Shown here in pieces: positions 5,759-6,519 of a stretch of DNA of 6,519 nucleotides. Below the pieces are notes generated by a model that was given only the letters and a program-made list of their open reading frames with translations, did no database searches and was not told the origin of the DNA. Positions within the stretch are counted from its first letter, which is position 1. Every line of letters starts with the position of its first letter. The translations under genes were made by a program, and so were the position numbers. The stretch spans positions 1 to 6,519 of the forward strand of contig JAADFT010000119.1 of the NCBI GenBank assembly GCA_013152765.1. The letters run 5' to 3'. This DNA is from Calditrichota bacterium. Its GTDB lineage: Bacteria; Zhuqueibacterota; Zhuqueibacteria; Oleimicrobiales; Geothermoviventaceae.

Positions 5759-6154
5759 GTGCCAGACAAAGCAATGCAGGATAAAGAAGTGCAAGAACAG
5801 CGCAGAGTAGAGACGTTCCCAAACGAGTACCAGGACAGGCGGTACACGATCGAGATCGTGAACGAGGAGTACACCTCCGTTTGCCCACGGACTGGTCTGC
5901 CGGATTTCGGCCGGATCATCATCCGGTACGTGCCCGACAAGAAGGTGCTCGAACTGAAGGCGCTGAAATTCTACTTTCTGCAGTACCGAAACATGGGCAT
6001 CTTTTACGAGCACGCCGTGAATCGCATTCTGGACGACCTGGTTGCGAGCTGTGAGCCGCACGAAATGGAAGTGATCGGCGAGTTCAGCACACGCGGTGGG
6101 ATGCACAGCCGGGTTGTCGCACGCTACAAAAAGGGTGAGACGGAGCGTGGCTGA
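5759..6154 (+). CDS. queF: NADPH-dependent 7-cyano-7-deazaguanine reductase QueF (type I)
   Basis: QueF reduces the nitrile of preQ0 to the aminomethyl of preQ1 with two NADPH in the cytoplasm, a step of queuosine biosynthesis. From GTG 5759 the protein is 131 residues, the size of the single-domain YkvM-like type. The nucleophile is C42 in TSVCPRTGLPDFG and the proton donor is D49, seven residues later as in B. subtilis (C55, D62). The QueF motif reads ELKALKFYF (65-73). The substrate-binding Glu (E97 in Bacillus) is E84 in GIFYEHAVN. The residue before it is Y83, where Bacillus has His96. RGGMHSRV closes the core. The stop overlaps queC by 8 bp, so the two are cotranscribed. I looked for a preQ1 riboswitch upstream and found none convincing. 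Confidence 0.93.
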   Translation: MPDKAMQDKEVQEQRRVETFPNEYQDRRYTIEIVNEEYTSVCPRTGLPDFGRIIIRYVPDKKVLELKALKFYFLQYRNMGIFYEHAVNRILDDLVASCEPHEMEVIGEFSTRGGMHSRVVARYKKGETERG

Positions 6155-6519
6155 CAGACCCTTAGCCGTCGTGCTGCTGAGCGGCGGCATGGACAGTTGT
6201 GTGACTGCAGCAGTGGCGGCCCAACAGTACGAACTCGCCGCTTTGCATTTCAACTACGGTCAGCGCACCGAGGAGCGCGAGAGGCGCGCTTTTCGAGAGC
6301 AGGCGGCTTTCTTTCGCGTTCGCGCCACGCTGGAGGTGGACCTGCCACATCTCGGCAAAATCGGTGGATCCAGTCTCACTGACCGTTCGCAAAAAGTGGA
6401 GAGGTTCGACCAGGTTGGGCAGGGGATTCCTTCCACCTACGTGCCGTTTCGCAACGGCCAGTTTCTCGCTGTGGCAACGGCCTGGGCGGAGGTGCTCGGC
6501 GCAGAGGCCATTTTCATTG
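6147..6519 (+). CDS. queC: 7-cyano-7-deazaguanine synthase QueC, N-terminal part
   Basis: QueC converts 7-carboxy-7-deazaguanine to preQ0 using ATP and ammonia. This is the reaction just before QueF. The frame opens at GTG 6147, preceded by AAGGGTG (6131-6137), and runs off the right edge after 124 complete codons. Visible motifs are the ATP-pyrophosphatase P-loop SGGMDS (12-17), HFNYGQRTEERE, LGKIGGSSLTD, and the STYVPFRNGQFLAVATAWAEVLGA region near the edge. All are characteristic of QueC. The C-terminal zinc-binding cysteine cluster expected for a protein of about 220 residues lies outside the window. The start overlaps the end of queF by 8 bp, which suggests coupled translation. An in-frame GTG at 6135 is a less likely start. 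Confidence 0.93.
   Translation, partial: MADRPLAVVLLSGGMDSCVTAAVAAQQYELAALHFNYGQRTEERERRAFREQAAFFRVRATLEVDLPHLGKIGGSSLTDRSQKVERFDQVGQGIPSTYVPFRNGQFLAVATAWAEVLGAEAIFI

Overview
The window is GC-rich chromosomal DNA from a Gram-negative (diderm) bacterium. It encodes a lipid A-type acyltransferase and two family-9 heptosyltransferases, which implies lipopolysaccharide, plus two enzymes of the queuosine/7-deazaguanine pathway. Nothing fixes the phylum. The gene order does not look like a familiar enterobacterial arrangement, and a non-proteobacterial diderm is possible, but that is only an impression. No transposase, integrase, phage gene, CRISPR array, tRNA or rRNA is visible, and all clear genes lie on the + strand.

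Layout. Positions 1-119 hold the last 38 codons of a sigma-54-dependent (NtrC-type) regulator, ending in its Fis-like DNA-binding helix-turn-helix. A 466-bp non-coding stretch (120-585) follows. It contains a GC-rich hairpin and two roughly 80% identical copies of a 63-65 bp double-hairpin repeat, one with paired (compensatory) substitutions in its stem. A possible promoter lies almost on top of the next start codon.

From 586 to 5583 six genes run head to tail: a LpxL/HtrB-like acyltransferase, a WaaF-like heptosyltransferase, the tRNA t6A enzyme TsaC, a low-molecular-weight protein-tyrosine-phosphatase-like protein, a second and divergent GT9 glycosyltransferase, and an exported DUF3108 protein. 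Each of the first four junctions is a 4-bp stop/start overlap, and the fifth is a longer nested overlap, so this is almost certainly one translationally coupled operon. Its theme is lipid A acylation and inner-core sugar transfer, with two housekeeping or regulatory genes (tsaC and the phosphatase) embedded.

A 175-bp gap with a ten-T run separates this operon from queF (7-cyano-7-deazaguanine reductase). queF overlaps queC (7-cyano-7-deazaguanine synthase) by 8 bp, and queC runs off the right edge. QueC makes preQ0 and QueF reduces it to preQ1, so the pair encodes consecutive steps.

I found no clearly new system. The best leads are the paired structural repeats, the mixed-function overlapping operon with a DUF3108 protein at its end, and active-site differences in the phosphatase, the second GT9 and QueF.
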